Shown: positions 32,979 through 40,429 of the stretch, piece after piece
How positions within the stretch are numbered: position 1 is the first letter of the stretch
How the letters are laid out: every line of letters begins with the position of its first letter
Assembly (NCBI GenBank): GCA_022447095.1
Contig: JAKUUP010000015.1
Coordinates: 1-40,429, forward strand
Direction of reading: 5' to 3'
Length of the DNA: 40,429 nucleotides
DNA from: Candidatus Thalassarchaeum betae
GTDB taxonomy: Archaea > Thermoplasmatota > Poseidoniia > Poseidoniales > Thalassarchaeaceae
The notes under the pieces: model-generated
What the model was told of the DNA's origin: nothing
Seen by the model: the letters and a program-made list of their open reading frames with translations, nothing else
The model's database searches: none
Translations under genes and position numbers: made by a program

Positions 32979-33050
32979 CGCCAATCGAGGGACGTCCTTC
33001 AACCCTGCTCCGCAGTTATCGTTCGAATCTGGGCCCCAACTCCATACTCA

Positions 33051-33070
33051 ACCATTAATTGGCGTCAATT
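33051..33070 (+). promoter_or_regulatory. Candidate promoter/operator between trxB and ppsA
   Basis: The only AT-rich spot in the divergent intergenic region is CATTAATTGGCGTCAATT. It contains an inverted repeat AATTG-GCGT-CAATT (33057-33070). The part CATTAATT could be the TATA box for the rightward gene, placing transcription start near 33082. A regulator could bind the repeat; the assignment is tentative. Confidence 0.35.
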
Positions 33071-33116
33071 GTCACTGCCGTTTGGTCTTAGTGGGCCAAT
33101 GGGGAACTGGGAATTC

Positions 33117-35777
33117 ATGGGGTCGACTTCACACATACTATGGTTCGATGAGGTGAACCGCGAGGACGCGTCTGTAGTAGGTGGTAAGGGAGCTTCCCTC
33201 GGCGAGATGTACTGCAACCTCAGAGCCACAGGAGTCGACATACCGAACGGCTACGCCACGACCTCGCACAGTTACCACGAGTTCATCGAGACAGAAGTCC
33301 CCCCAGGTATCTGGGACCAAGTCGTGGAGACCGAAGGGATAGAGCACATCAGGAGCCTCGCCATCATTCAACCAACTCTGTCCGATGCACTGAAAGTCTG
33401 CATCGAAGGCTCAGACCGCCACGCCTCGCTGGATATGCACGGAAGAGCGGAACTCGCGAGGGCACTGGTCCTCGAAACCCCCGTCCCCGAGTCGATATCT
33501 GATGCAGTTGAGGATGCATACAGGATGCTCTGCGAGCAGTATGGTAAGGGCACAGACGTGGCTGTTCGCTCTTCTGCCACCACCGAGGATTCTGAGGACG
33601 CTTCCTTCGCTGGGCAGTACGAATCCTTCCTCAATATCCATGGTGAGAAGAACGTAGTACTGCACTGGCGCAAGTGCGTCGCTAGTCAGTTCACCGAACG
33701 AGCCATCTGCTACCAGCTTGACAGGGGGATGGACCCACTGGCTAGCCCACTGTGCGTCGTAATCATGAAAATGGTCCGCTCGGATCTAGCCTCCTCGGGT
33801 GTGATGTTCACCATCGACCCCGACTCCGGCCACGATGGAGTTGTCCACATCGCAGCCTCTTACGGCCTCGGCGAACTAATCGTACAGGGTACGGTCTCAC
33901 CCGATACCTACACAGTCTGGAAGGAGGGCCTGCTGAAGGATAAGTTTGCAGTCGTCCACCGGCACCTCGGGAGCAAGGACCAGAGGATGGTCTATGCCAG
34001 TGACGGCGTCCGTGCCACCACAATCGAGGAAGTGCCGTTCTCGGAGCGCAGGGATTGGGTTCTGAATCATGGCGAGTGCAAGCGGCTAGCCGACATGGCG
34101 CTCCGAATAGAGCAGCACTATGGCATGCCGATGGATATCGAATGGGCCAAGGACGGTGGCGATGGCAGCCTGTACATTGTCCAAGCCAGACCGGAAACGG
34201 TCCACGCCAAAGCTTCCTCGCACGCGCTCATCCGATACGAGATGGATCCCGCTCTGGTCGAGCGACTGAAACAGGGTTCCGTGCTGGCGACTGGTCAAGC
34301 CGTGGGCAAGCGAATCGGCTCCGGACCCGTCCGGATATACAACTCCTATCGAGAGGTCATCGAGCGCCGCCGTGCCCTGCAGAAGAGACTGGCCGACGGC
34401 GAAGGGATCGAGGACATACCTTGGGACGAACTCGTCTTTGAGAATGGGGACGTCCTCGTGACCGAGATGACAACCCCTGACTGGGAGCCGATGATGAAGG
34501 AAGCCTCTCTAATAGTCACTCGGAAGGGAGGTAGGACCAGCCACGCGGCTATTATCGCACGAGAGTTTGGAATTCCCGCCATCGTCGGATGCGCCAACGC
34601 CCTCAAACTCGAGAACACGAGAAAGATCACCGGTTCCTGCTCAGAGGGCGATACAGGGTATATTTTCGATGGCGTACATCCCTTTGAAATCGTCGAGCAC
34701 AAGGTTGACACCTCGACCCCGCTCAAGACCAAGATCAAGCTCAACGTAGGATTCCCTACCAAGTCATTGGTCGACTCACAACTCCCGGTGGAAGGAGTTG
34801 GTCTAGCTCGAATCGAGTTCGTACTCTCGGGTGAGATAGGTATTCACCCTCTCGCCTTCGTTCACCACGCTTCTCTCAAGAGATACCTTGAGACCGGTGA
34901 GACCGACTCAAATCTGGAGCCGTTCGCCCGCAATCTTGTCAAAGAGCCAGAGGAAAACCTCAGAGAAGTCGTCGACGCCATCGAGAGGCGGTGCTGGAAC
35001 TACGATCACCCACGAGGCTTATTCATCGACAAACTGCGAGAAGGGGTCGGACTCATATGCGCTGCATTCCACCCGCGACCGGTCCTAGTTCGGCTTTCCG
35101 ACTTCAAGTCGAATGAGTACCGCGACCTGCTTGGAGGCAGCGTATTCGAACCAGTTGAGGAGAACCCGATGATTGCTTGGCGAGGGGCCTCGCGATACCT
35201 CGACCCGATTTTCAAGCCGGCCTTCGAGATGGAATGCGAGGCCATGGCCTCGGTGTTACACGACTTCGGCCTAGGAAACCTGCAACTGATGGTGCCGTTC
35301 TGCCGCTCCCCGGAGGAGGGTGAGGCGGTCAAGGATATGCTCGAGGAGCATGCGATAGGACCCAGCAATGGGGTGCCACTGTTCGTCATGGTCGAACTAC
35401 CCTCTAACGTCATCGACGCAGAGAGTTTCATCGAAAAGATGCAATTGTCAGGCGGCTCTATCGGGACCAACGACCTCGTACAGACCGTCTACGCTGTCTC
35501 GAGGGACGATCTCGAGGGCTATCAGCACCAAGTCGACGCCCGTGCACCGGCAGTCAAGTCGATGATCCGTACCGCCATCGACGCATTCACCTCAAGAGGG
35601 CTGGAAATCGGTATCTGCGGTCAGGCCCCCAGCGACCACCCTAGTGAGTTCCCACCGTTCCTCGTCGACTGTGGGATATCCTCAATCTCAGTCACTCCAG
35701 ACACGGTCATGGCGGTGCGCCAGACCGTGCTCGAGGCCGAGATGATGATTGCACAGGGAATCGAAATCGAGGAATGA
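33117..35777 (+). CDS. ppsA: Phosphoenolpyruvate synthase
   Basis: About 886 residues from ATG 33117, whose N-terminus MGSTSHILWFDEV matches the family; ATG 33099 and TTG 33069 are alternatives. The ATP-grasp domain has VGGKGASLGEM, RSSATTEDSEDASFAGQY and GVMFTIDPDSG. The phosphohistidine domain reads GGRTSHAAIIAREFGIPAIVG, with the catalytic His. The C-terminal PEP/pyruvate barrel shows GLARIEFVLSGEIGIHP, IGTNDLVQ and the catalytic Cys in GICGQAPSDHP. The enzyme converts pyruvate and ATP to phosphoenolpyruvate, AMP and phosphate, the entry to gluconeogenesis. The usual SNDLTQ motif is TNDLVQ here. It is divergent from trxB and stands alone. Confidence 0.95.
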   Translation: MGSTSHILWFDEVNREDASVVGGKGASLGEMYCNLRATGVDIPNGYATTSHSYHEFIETEVPPGIWDQVVETEGIEHIRSLAIIQPTLSDALKVCIEGSDRHASLDMHGRAELARALVLETPVPESISDAVEDAYRMLCEQYGKGTDVAVRSSATTEDSEDASFAGQYESFLNIHGEKNVVLHWRKCVASQFTERAICYQLDRGMDPLASPLCVVIMKMVRSDLASSGVMFTIDPDSGHDGVVHIAASYGLGELIVQGTVSPDTYTVWKEGLLKDKFAVVHRHLGSKDQRMVYASDGVRATTIEEVPFSERRDWVLNHGECKRLADMALRIEQHYGMPMDIEWAKDGGDGSLYIVQARPETVHAKASSHALIRYEMDPALVERLKQGSVLATGQAVGKRIGSGPVRIYNSYREVIERRRALQKRLADGEGIEDIPWDELVFENGDVLVTEMTTPDWEPMMKEASLIVTRKGGRTSHAAIIAREFGIPAIVGCANALKLENTRKITGSCSEGDTGYIFDGVHPFEIVEHKVDTSTPLKTKIKLNVGFPTKSLVDSQLPVEGVGLARIEFVLSGEIGIHPLAFVHHASLKRYLETGETDSNLEPFARNLVKEPEENLREVVDAIERRCWNYDHPRGLFIDKLREGVGLICAAFHPRPVLVRLSDFKSNEYRDLLGGSVFEPVEENPMIAWRGASRYLDPIFKPAFEMECEAMASVLHDFGLGNLQLMVPFCRSPEEGEAVKDMLEEHAIGPSNGVPLFVMVELPSNVIDAESFIEKMQLSGGSIGTNDLVQTVYAVSRDDLEGYQHQVDARAPAVKSMIRTAIDAFTSRGLEIGICGQAPSDHPSEFPPFLVDCGISSISVTPDTVMAVRQTVLEAEMMIAQGIEIEE

Positions 35778-35821
35778 CGGCCTCTCCGCTGTCTTTCACT
35801 CTGAAGGCGACTCGGCAGTGA

Positions 35822-36217
35822 TTACTCTACCATCGCCGCGACCGCGCCGACAGCGGCGCGAGCGTGTGATTCTAGACGCGGTTCGATGTGCTCGGGCTCA
35901 GCGCCCGGGCCGATTATCCCGAGCCCGATTGGCTTGTTGTGAGAGATTTGTAACTCTATGATCGCCTTGGTCACGGACTGCCCCATGACGAGCCCGTGAT
36001 CGGTCTGCCCCCGCTCGATGATGCCGAGCACTACAGCGCCATCGACATCCTCTCTCTGAAGCATTCTGTCGAGAGCCAGAGGAGCCTCCATGGAGCCGGG
36101 CACCCAAGCCACATCAGCGACCCCCCAGTTCTTGGCTTCGGTTTCATCACGGGCGAACTCAAGCATCTTCTCGACGTGCTCGCGGTGGAAAGCACCGCAG
36201 ACGATTCCGAGATTCAT
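35822..36217 (-). CDS. ribH: 6,7-dimethyl-8-ribityllumazine synthase
   Basis: 131 residues. Motifs are WVPGSMEAPLAL, GIIERGQTDHG (with the catalytic His) and KPIGLGIIGPG, which correspond to the substrate-binding loops of lumazine synthases. It condenses 5-amino-6-ribitylaminouracil with 3,4-dihydroxy-2-butanone 4-phosphate. At 131 residues it is at the short, archaeal end of the family. Its ATG overlaps the riboflavin synthase stop (ATGA), and it is the last gene of the rib operon. Confidence 0.94.
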   Translation of the reverse strand: MNLGIVCGAFHREHVEKMLEFARDETEAKNWGVADVAWVPGSMEAPLALDRMLQREDVDGAVVLGIIERGQTDHGLVMGQSVTKAIIELQISHNKPIGLGIIGPGAEPEHIEPRLESHARAAVGAVAAMVE

Positions 36218-36819
36218 CTTCCTGACTCCAGCATTCGGGCGACGGTTTCGACCACCGCTTGAGTCATTGGATCGACCTCGATGTTAACCAAGGCACCTTC
36301 GGCCTTGCTGCCAATTGTGGTCCTCTCTAGAGTCTCCGGAATCAAATGTACATCGAATGACTCATCTCTGACACTACCGACGGTGAGGCTGATTCCGTCG
36401 ACGGCGATGAAGCCTTTCTCCATCACAAATGGTCTGATTCCAGAAGAGATAGCAATCCCCATGTCGACACCCTCGCCGACCTCGCTGTGACTCAGCACCT
36501 CCGCTGTGGCCATGACGTGCCCAGACAGGACGTGCCCTCCTAACTCGTCGCCCATACGCAGTGCCCGCTCGAGGTTCACTGAATCACCCACATCTAGGCC
36601 TCCTAGTGTCGAGCGCTCCAGCGTCTCGGGTACCGCATCGAAGTCTACGGTGCTACCGTCCATCCCAGTAGCAGTCAGGCAGACGCCGTCGACGGATACG
36701 CTAGCACCCATCTCGAGCTCATCGCTCAGACTACTCATCTTGATGGAGAAGCGACGTACTGAGTCGCCATCCGCTATCGAGATCACCTTTCCGGTGCCCT
36801 GAACGATGCCGGTGAACAT
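36214..36819 (-). CDS. ribE: Riboflavin synthase, bacterial two-domain type
   Basis: 201 residues from the ATG at 36819, preceded by a strong GAGGAGG ribosome site. It begins with the diagnostic MFTGIVQGTGKV and carries two lumazine-binding repeats: SVDGVCLTATGM with PETLERSTLGGL in the first, and AVDGISLTVGSV with PETLERTTIGSK in the second. It dismutates two lumazines to riboflavin and the pyrimidine precursor. Many archaea instead use an unrelated synthase that resembles lumazine synthase, so this gene probably came from bacteria. An extended frame to 36906 lies in ribL and is not used. Neighbours ribL and ribH overlap or abut it. Confidence 0.95.
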   Translation of the reverse strand: MFTGIVQGTGKVISIADGDSVRRFSIKMSSLSDELEMGASVSVDGVCLTATGMDGSTVDFDAVPETLERSTLGGLDVGDSVNLERALRMGDELGGHVLSGHVMATAEVLSHSEVGEGVDMGIAISSGIRPFVMEKGFIAVDGISLTVGSVRDESFDVHLIPETLERTTIGSKAEGALVNIEVDPMTQAVVETVARMLESGR

Positions 36820-36820
36820 C

Positions 36821-37279
36821 TCAATCCTCCTCGTAGGGGCCACCTTCGTTACTAGGCCAGATATCGAGGATCCTAGAGATGATCTTACGAGTTCCATCCA
36901 AGTCATCGGAGAGCCCTTCTACCCTGACGACCTCGATGTTGCCGTGGCCCCGGCTCTCCAAACCTGTTCGAATGGCATCAATTGAGTGCTTTTGGTCATA
37001 GCCTAGAGCAATCACATCGGGCTTGACGACATCGAGGATATCGAAGATAGGGAGAGTAGGAGGATTGCCCACGACGGCCTCGTCCACCGGCTTCAGCCCA
37101 GAGACCATCCTACAACGAAGATCGTGGCCCGTGATCGGCTCGTGCTTCTGCTTGCGCACCGTGTCATCGTGAGCCACCACTACGACCAACTCATCACCCA
37201 GCGACTTAGCCTGCTCGACGTAGTGCAGGTGCCCTGCATGAAGGAGGTCGAAGACGCCGACTGCCATCACGCGGACCAT
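36821..37279 (-). CDS. ribL: FAD synthetase, archaeal RibL type
   Basis: 152 residues of the cytidylyltransferase-like superfamily. The nucleotide-binding HxGH is HAGH in FDLLHAGHLHYVEQAK, with ALGYDQKHS and a C-terminal GTRKIISRIL (in place of the ISTT-type motif) also visible. Archaeal RibL transfers AMP from ATP to FMN to make FAD. Here its placement inside a riboflavin operon supports that role over other nucleotidyltransferases of the superfamily, such as glycerol-3-phosphate cytidylyltransferases. A GAGGGTGTGAG stretch precedes the ATG. The stop lies one base ahead of the riboflavin synthase ATG, so they are translationally coupled. Confidence 0.9.
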   Translation of the reverse strand: MVRVMAVGVFDLLHAGHLHYVEQAKSLGDELVVVVAHDDTVRKQKHEPITGHDLRCRMVSGLKPVDEAVVGNPPTLPIFDILDVVKPDVIALGYDQKHSIDAIRTGLESRGHGNIEVVRVEGLSDDLDGTRKIISRILDIWPSNEGGPYEED

Positions 37280-37322
37280 ACTCTCACACCCTCAGTCATA
37301 CAGACCAGTCTCAATCCTTCGC

Positions 37323-38036
37323 TTATTCGTTTATCCCAAACGCTTCGAGTATGTCGGCCCCGGTGATCATCGGTATGCCGTTCTTCCGAGCGTATTCTCT
37401 GGCATCTTCTACAGGTAGAGCGCCGTCGCCGTCAGGCTGCAGCATCTCTGCTCCGATGGTGCATGGAGAGTGCCCCGAGAGACGCGCGATAGCAACTGCT
37501 AACTCTGTGTGGCCCTGACGTGTCCTGAGGCCTTGTGGTGACTCTCTGCACACCGGGATGTGTCCAGGGGTGCGAAACTCTGCTCCGAGAGCAGAGCGGG
37601 CCTGCTCACCGCTCGCCCCACTCGCGAGCAACTCACCGGCCAACTCACCGAACCTCCGGGTGGTCAGAGCGCGGTCGCGGTCTGTGATTCCAGTGTAAGT
37701 ATCCCGGTGGTTAATCGATACGGTGAACGCCGAGCGGGTGTCGTACTGCAGGTCGTCGGTCACCAGTTCGGCGAGAACTGGGTTCTCCTCGACCAGAGCC
37801 GGGTGCGAGTGAATGTCTTGCAGCCACGGTAGCCCGAAGAGCTCGCCGACCTCATTGCCAACAGCGAGGAAGAGCAGACCTCCGCAGTCCCTCCGCAGAG
37901 TGCGCATCACCTCGGGTGTGGCCGCGTCAGCAGGCCACAGCAGGTCAGTTTCGCGCTCCCTGAAGGCGGAGTCGAACACCATCACCGGATCCCCTGCGGT
38001 GAATGCGGCGACGGCTTGCTCCACGCCGGAGACCAT
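37323..38036 (-). CDS. ribB: 3,4-dihydroxy-2-butanone 4-phosphate synthase
   Basis: 237 residues; single-domain, not fused to GTP cyclohydrolase II. The acidic loop FDSAFRERETDL stands for the usual DDEDRENEGD region. TGITDRDRALT, RTPGHIPVCRESPQGL, RQGHTELAVAIARLSG and GAEMLQPDGDGALP complete the active site. It converts ribulose 5-phosphate to the four-carbon donor used by RibH. It is the first gene of the ribB-ribL-ribE-ribH operon. The leader is short and contains no FMN riboswitch; a perfect palindrome lies about 33 bases before its ATG. Confidence 0.95.
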   Translation of the reverse strand: MVSGVEQAVAAFTAGDPVMVFDSAFRERETDLLWPADAATPEVMRTLRRDCGGLLFLAVGNEVGELFGLPWLQDIHSHPALVEENPVLAELVTDDLQYDTRSAFTVSINHRDTYTGITDRDRALTTRRFGELAGELLASGASGEQARSALGAEFRTPGHIPVCRESPQGLRTRQGHTELAVAIARLSGHSPCTIGAEMLQPDGDGALPVEDAREYARKNGIPMITGADILEAFGINE

Positions 38037-38062
38037 GTATGCCGGAGGGGCCTTACCTACCC

Positions 38063-38070
38063 GTTATTTT
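38063..38070 (-). promoter_or_regulatory. Candidate TATA box of the rib operon
   Basis: On the minus strand AAAATAAC lies about 27 bases before the ribB ATG, where a TATA box for a nearly leaderless transcript should be. It touches the palindrome at 38069-38085. Confidence 0.35.
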
Positions 38071-38085
38071 CGGTCGCAGACCGAA
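38069..38085. promoter_or_regulatory. Perfect palindrome between ribB and the GHMP kinase gene
   Basis: TTCGGTC-GCA-GACCGAA, a 7-bp perfect inverted repeat with a three-base centre, stands in the 82-base divergent gap. It abuts the probable TATA box of the rib operon on its upstream side and lies 33 bases before the kinase ATG. It is well placed to be an operator for one or both genes. As RNA it could also form a hairpin in a kinase leader. Confidence 0.45.
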
Positions 38086-38118
38086 TCCTTCTCATGGGTC
38101 GGAGATTTGCCTCGTTCG

Positions 38119-38988
38119 ATGGCGGAACGCGTGGAAGTAGTGGTTCCGGTCCGAGTCGACCTCGCAGGAGGGTGGACAGATGTCCAGCCGTACACGGGTG
38201 ATTTCGGGGGAGAGGTCGTCAACTTCGCAATCAATCGATACATCCGTAGCGTCATGGAGAAGGACGCGGAGGGGCGGATACGGGTCGAGTACAGTAGCGA
38301 CATCCCCACAGGTTCGGGTCTCGGGACGAGTGGAGCGATGAACGTCGGGCTGATTGCGACCATCGCTGGAGGTGGCAAGAGCCCTGAGGATATCGCCGAG
38401 ATCGCCTTCCAGTTCGAGGCACTTCTCGAGAACCGCGGCGGCAGGCAGGACCAGTGGGCCGCTGCGCGTGGTGGATTCAACCACATGCTCTTCCTCGGTG
38501 ACGAGGTTGAAGAGATACCATTCGAGCCGATGCGCTCGGCGAGAAACTGGTTGCGCAAGCACTTCATCATCGCCTACACTGGGATCGAGCATACCTCGGG
38601 CGACATGCACTCCGAGGTATGGGATCGCTATGGTCAGGGTGATGAGTCTGTAATCGGGGGACTGCACCTCATCAGAGGGGCCGCGCGAACTATGGCTGAA
38701 GGCCTTCAGCGTGACCGACGCGAACTCGTGGTCAAGGCACTGAAAGATATCTGCAAAGGAGTCGACATGCTCGATCCAGCGATCCACGACCCGTTCCGAG
38801 GCGTGATCTACCCTCTTCTCGAGTCAGGCTCTGTGGTCGCTTGGAAGGCACTGGGTGCGGGCGGCGGCGGCTCCGTGGGCCTGCTTTGCTCCCCAATGGG
38901 CATCAGTACGGCTGTTTCCGCCATCGAGCAGGCAGGTTGGGAAATCATCGAATGGGACTACGACGAAGAGGGCATGCAGGTCAATTGA
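38119..38988 (+). CDS. GHMP-family sugar kinase (HddA-like)
   Basis: 289 residues from the ATG at 38119. The N-terminal motif VPVRVDLAGGWTDVQPY matches D-glycero-D-manno-heptose 7-phosphate kinase and fucokinase-like proteins. The ATP-binding motif is IPTGSGLGTSGAMNVGLI, and motif 3 is KALGAGGGGSVGLLC. These kinases phosphorylate C1 of a sugar or sugar phosphate on the way to a nucleotide-activated sugar for glycans. The exact sugar is unknown, and no adjacent nucleotidyltransferase supports a choice. An open frame continues upstream to 37813 inside ribB antisense and is ignored. Confidence 0.87.
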   Translation: MAERVEVVVPVRVDLAGGWTDVQPYTGDFGGEVVNFAINRYIRSVMEKDAEGRIRVEYSSDIPTGSGLGTSGAMNVGLIATIAGGGKSPEDIAEIAFQFEALLENRGGRQDQWAAARGGFNHMLFLGDEVEEIPFEPMRSARNWLRKHFIIAYTGIEHTSGDMHSEVWDRYGQGDESVIGGLHLIRGAARTMAEGLQRDRRELVVKALKDICKGVDMLDPAIHDPFRGVIYPLLESGSVVAWKALGAGGGGSVGLLCSPMGISTAVSAIEQAGWEIIEWDYDEEGMQVN

Positions 38989-39028
38989 CGACTGTTGACT
39001 ACCTAAGTCTCAAACACCACCCCACTTT

Positions 39029-39049
39029 CGTCCTGCCCATGGCAGGACG
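39029..39049 (+). promoter_or_regulatory. Inverted repeat enclosing the protease start codon
   Basis: CGTCCTGCC and GGCAGGACG form a perfect 9-bp stem with the loop CAT, so the AT of the ATG at 39039-39041 lies in the loop and its G in the stem. In an mRNA with a leader this hairpin would hide the start codon. A leaderless transcript would not contain the 5' half. Confidence 0.45.
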
Positions 39050-40429
39050 CCGTGAAGCACTGGCCTCGGCAATAGTCCTACTCTTCCTGATTCCCCTTGC
39101 ATCGTCGACGATTATGGCACAGCAAGAGGCCGGTGGATTCGATGCCGAGGGCAACTGGAGCGCATCTGTCGAGCACGACGTCCACCCCTATTGGTGGCTA
39201 TACTGGAGCCGCGACAAGGACTCCAACGAACTGGATGACAGACTTGAGTGGCTGCTTGAGCAGCCCGCCGAATTGCAGCAGGATTGGTGGAGGAGGGCCC
39301 CTCCAGGAAGTGCTAGGGTTTTCGTCGACTACGACCACCATCCGACCGACGCAGACGTCTCGGCTCTAGAGGCCCTCGGAGTCGAGGTGACGTTCCGCTT
39401 CACCTACCTCGACACTGTCTCTGCCACCGCCCCGTTCGATACCCTCCTGAGTCCTGAGGGCATCCGGGCACTTCCCGGAGTAGTGATGGTCGAGGACCTT
39501 GGTCTGGCAGAGCCGAATATGCACGAAGCAGTCCCAACAATGGGAGTAGATCAGGTTTGGACCGACCTAGGGCTTGACGGAACCGGCTCTGTAATTGCGA
39601 TACTCGACACCGGCGTCAGAGGCGACCACGAGGGTCTCAACGACATGGACGACGACCCGTTCACCTGCCTCGATGAACCTCCCGACCCCCTAGACCCGAA
39701 TCCGGAACCCATCCCTGCTGATTGCGACCCGAAGATTATCGCTTTCTTCGATGCAGTCTTCACTGACGAGGAGCACGATCCCGCCGAGTCATACGACTCT
39801 GGTACCCACGGAAGCCACGTGGCGGGAATCGCCGCTGGGAGTGGCGGCGGGCAGACCGACCCTGCCACCGGTCTGAGATATGTCGGAGCGGCCCCCGGCG
39901 CTTGGCTAATCAACATCCTAGCGTGTTGCGATGGCGACATCGAGGACGTCATGCAGGGCGCTCAGTGGGCGATTGACAACAAGGATAAGCACGGAATCGA
40001 CATCGTGACCTCCTCACTAGGCGAGCAACAGTTCGAGATTCATGTCGACAACGACGGTAACTCCGCTTGGAGCCGTCAGATGGATATGGTGGTCGAGGCA
40101 GGAATCATCACCACGCTCTCTGCAGGCAATGAGTTCGGAGGGGCTACCTTCGCTGGATGCAACACCATAGACAGTCCGGGTGACGCCCAACTTCCTGTGA
40201 CCGTGGCAAGTCTCGACAAGGACCTAGGGCTAGCCATTTACAGTAGCCGGGGATACACATCCGATATGCGAGTAAAGCCCGATGTTGCTGCCATCGGATC
40301 TAGCATAATGGCACCGGACGCCGCCACTCAGGATGGATACACCAGCAAGTCAGGTACTAGCATGGCCACTCCATTGATGGCCGGTATTGCCGCGCTGATG
40401 ATTCAGGCCAACCCTGACATGACTCCCAC
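39039..40429 (+). CDS. Secreted subtilisin-like (S8) serine protease (3' truncated)
   Basis: 463 codons from the ATG at 39039 run off the window end without a stop. A signal peptide (residues 1-27, hydrophobic LASAIVLLFLIPLASS, cleavage likely after IMA) is followed by a propeptide-like region to about 165. The catalytic domain has Asp190 in ILDTGVRGDH, His257 in GTHGSHVAG, the oxyanion Asn364 in LSAGNEFGG and Ser441 in SGTSMATPLMAG. An acidic, Pro-rich insertion with two cysteines lies between Asp and His at about 205-240. It is an exported protease for extracellular protein breakdown. The C-terminus, where a PGF-CTERM anchor could be, lies outside the window. Confidence 0.93.
   Translation, partial: MAGRREALASAIVLLFLIPLASSTIMAQQEAGGFDAEGNWSASVEHDVHPYWWLYWSRDKDSNELDDRLEWLLEQPAELQQDWWRRAPPGSARVFVDYDHHPTDADVSALEALGVEVTFRFTYLDTVSATAPFDTLLSPEGIRALPGVVMVEDLGLAEPNMHEAVPTMGVDQVWTDLGLDGTGSVIAILDTGVRGDHEGLNDMDDDPFTCLDEPPDPLDPNPEPIPADCDPKIIAFFDAVFTDEEHDPAESYDSGTHGSHVAGIAAGSGGGQTDPATGLRYVGAAPGAWLINILACCDGDIEDVMQGAQWAIDNKDKHGIDIVTSSLGEQQFEIHVDNDGNSAWSRQMDMVVEAGIITTLSAGNEFGGATFAGCNTIDSPGDAQLPVTVASLDKDLGLAIYSSRGYTSDMRVKPDVAAIGSSIMAPDAATQDGYTSKSGTSMATPLMAGIAALMIQANPDMTP

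Noticed and set aside
33015-33045. GTTCGAATC, resembling a tRNA T-loop
   Set aside because: The flanking bases do not form a 5-bp T-stem and no acceptor, D or anticodon arm can be built around it.
38092-38787. 231-residue open frame opposite the GHMP kinase
   Set aside because: No recognisable motif; it is a shadow frame of a kinase with clear conserved motifs, as is usual in GC-rich sequence.
1-40429. CRISPR array, insertion sequence, prophage or integrated element
   Set aside because: No regularly spaced repeats, transposase, integrase or phage gene was recognised, and gene content is largely core metabolism.

Overview
The window is a gene-dense, GC-rich stretch of about 40 kb that looks archaeal. 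The main evidence is an archaeal-type aromatic amino acid block (2-amino-3,7-dideoxy-heptulosonate synthase, 3-dehydroquinate synthase II, GHMP-type shikimate kinase, chorismate synthase), an archaeal RibL-type FAD synthetase, a Bat-like HTH-10 regulator, a PGF-CTERM surface-protein tail, and a TATA box placed for a leaderless transcript. Many acidic secreted proteins, fused 2-oxoacid dehydrogenase E1 subunits and bacterial-type riboflavin synthase point to an uncultivated, probably marine, Thermoplasmatota lineage (Poseidoniales/Marine Group II or a relative). That placement is inference; no rRNA or other marker gene is present to settle it.

Layout. 1-532: end of a secreted EF-hand protein with a PGF-CTERM anchor, followed by a strong hairpin. 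607-6602 (+): a four-gene run of a large membrane protein, an ABC ATPase, an FtsX/MacB-type permease and exonuclease III, closed by a terminator-like hairpin. 6683-10395 (+): four coupled shikimate-pathway genes. 15381-10396 (-): DUF4350 protein, MoxR ATPase, DUF58 protein and a multispanning membrane protein, a set known from other prokaryotes.

22787-15548 (-): a lipoprotein-type subtilase, a Bat-like regulator, the three subunits of a molybdenum hydroxylase and a secreted protein. The FAD subunit carries a cysteine-rich insertion like the one that holds the extra [4Fe-4S] cluster in 4-hydroxybenzoyl-CoA reductase. Beyond a small AT-rich membrane-protein gene lie XdhC, a ZIP metal transporter, a MobA/MocA-like nucleotidyltransferase and an acyl-CoA dehydrogenase (26742-23282, -). 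Together these suggest a Mo-enzyme module acting on an aromatic or CoA-thioester substrate, with its own cofactor maturation genes.

26791-33117: a Na+/Ca2+ exchanger, an alpha/beta-fused E1 dehydrogenase with an N-terminal zinc ribbon, a MoeB/ThiF-rhodanese protein and thioredoxin reductase (all -), then divergent phosphoenolpyruvate synthase (+, to 35777). 38036-35822 (-): the riboflavin operon ribB-ribL-ribE-ribH. It is divergent from a GHMP sugar kinase (38119-38988, +), with a perfect palindrome between them. The window ends inside a large secreted subtilisin-like protease.

No rRNA, tRNA, CRISPR array, transposase or integrase was recognised. No gene-free stretch exceeds 300 bases. The strongest candidate for an under-described system is the 4-hydroxybenzoyl-CoA-reductase-like module with its regulator, maturation genes and co-transcribed secreted protein.
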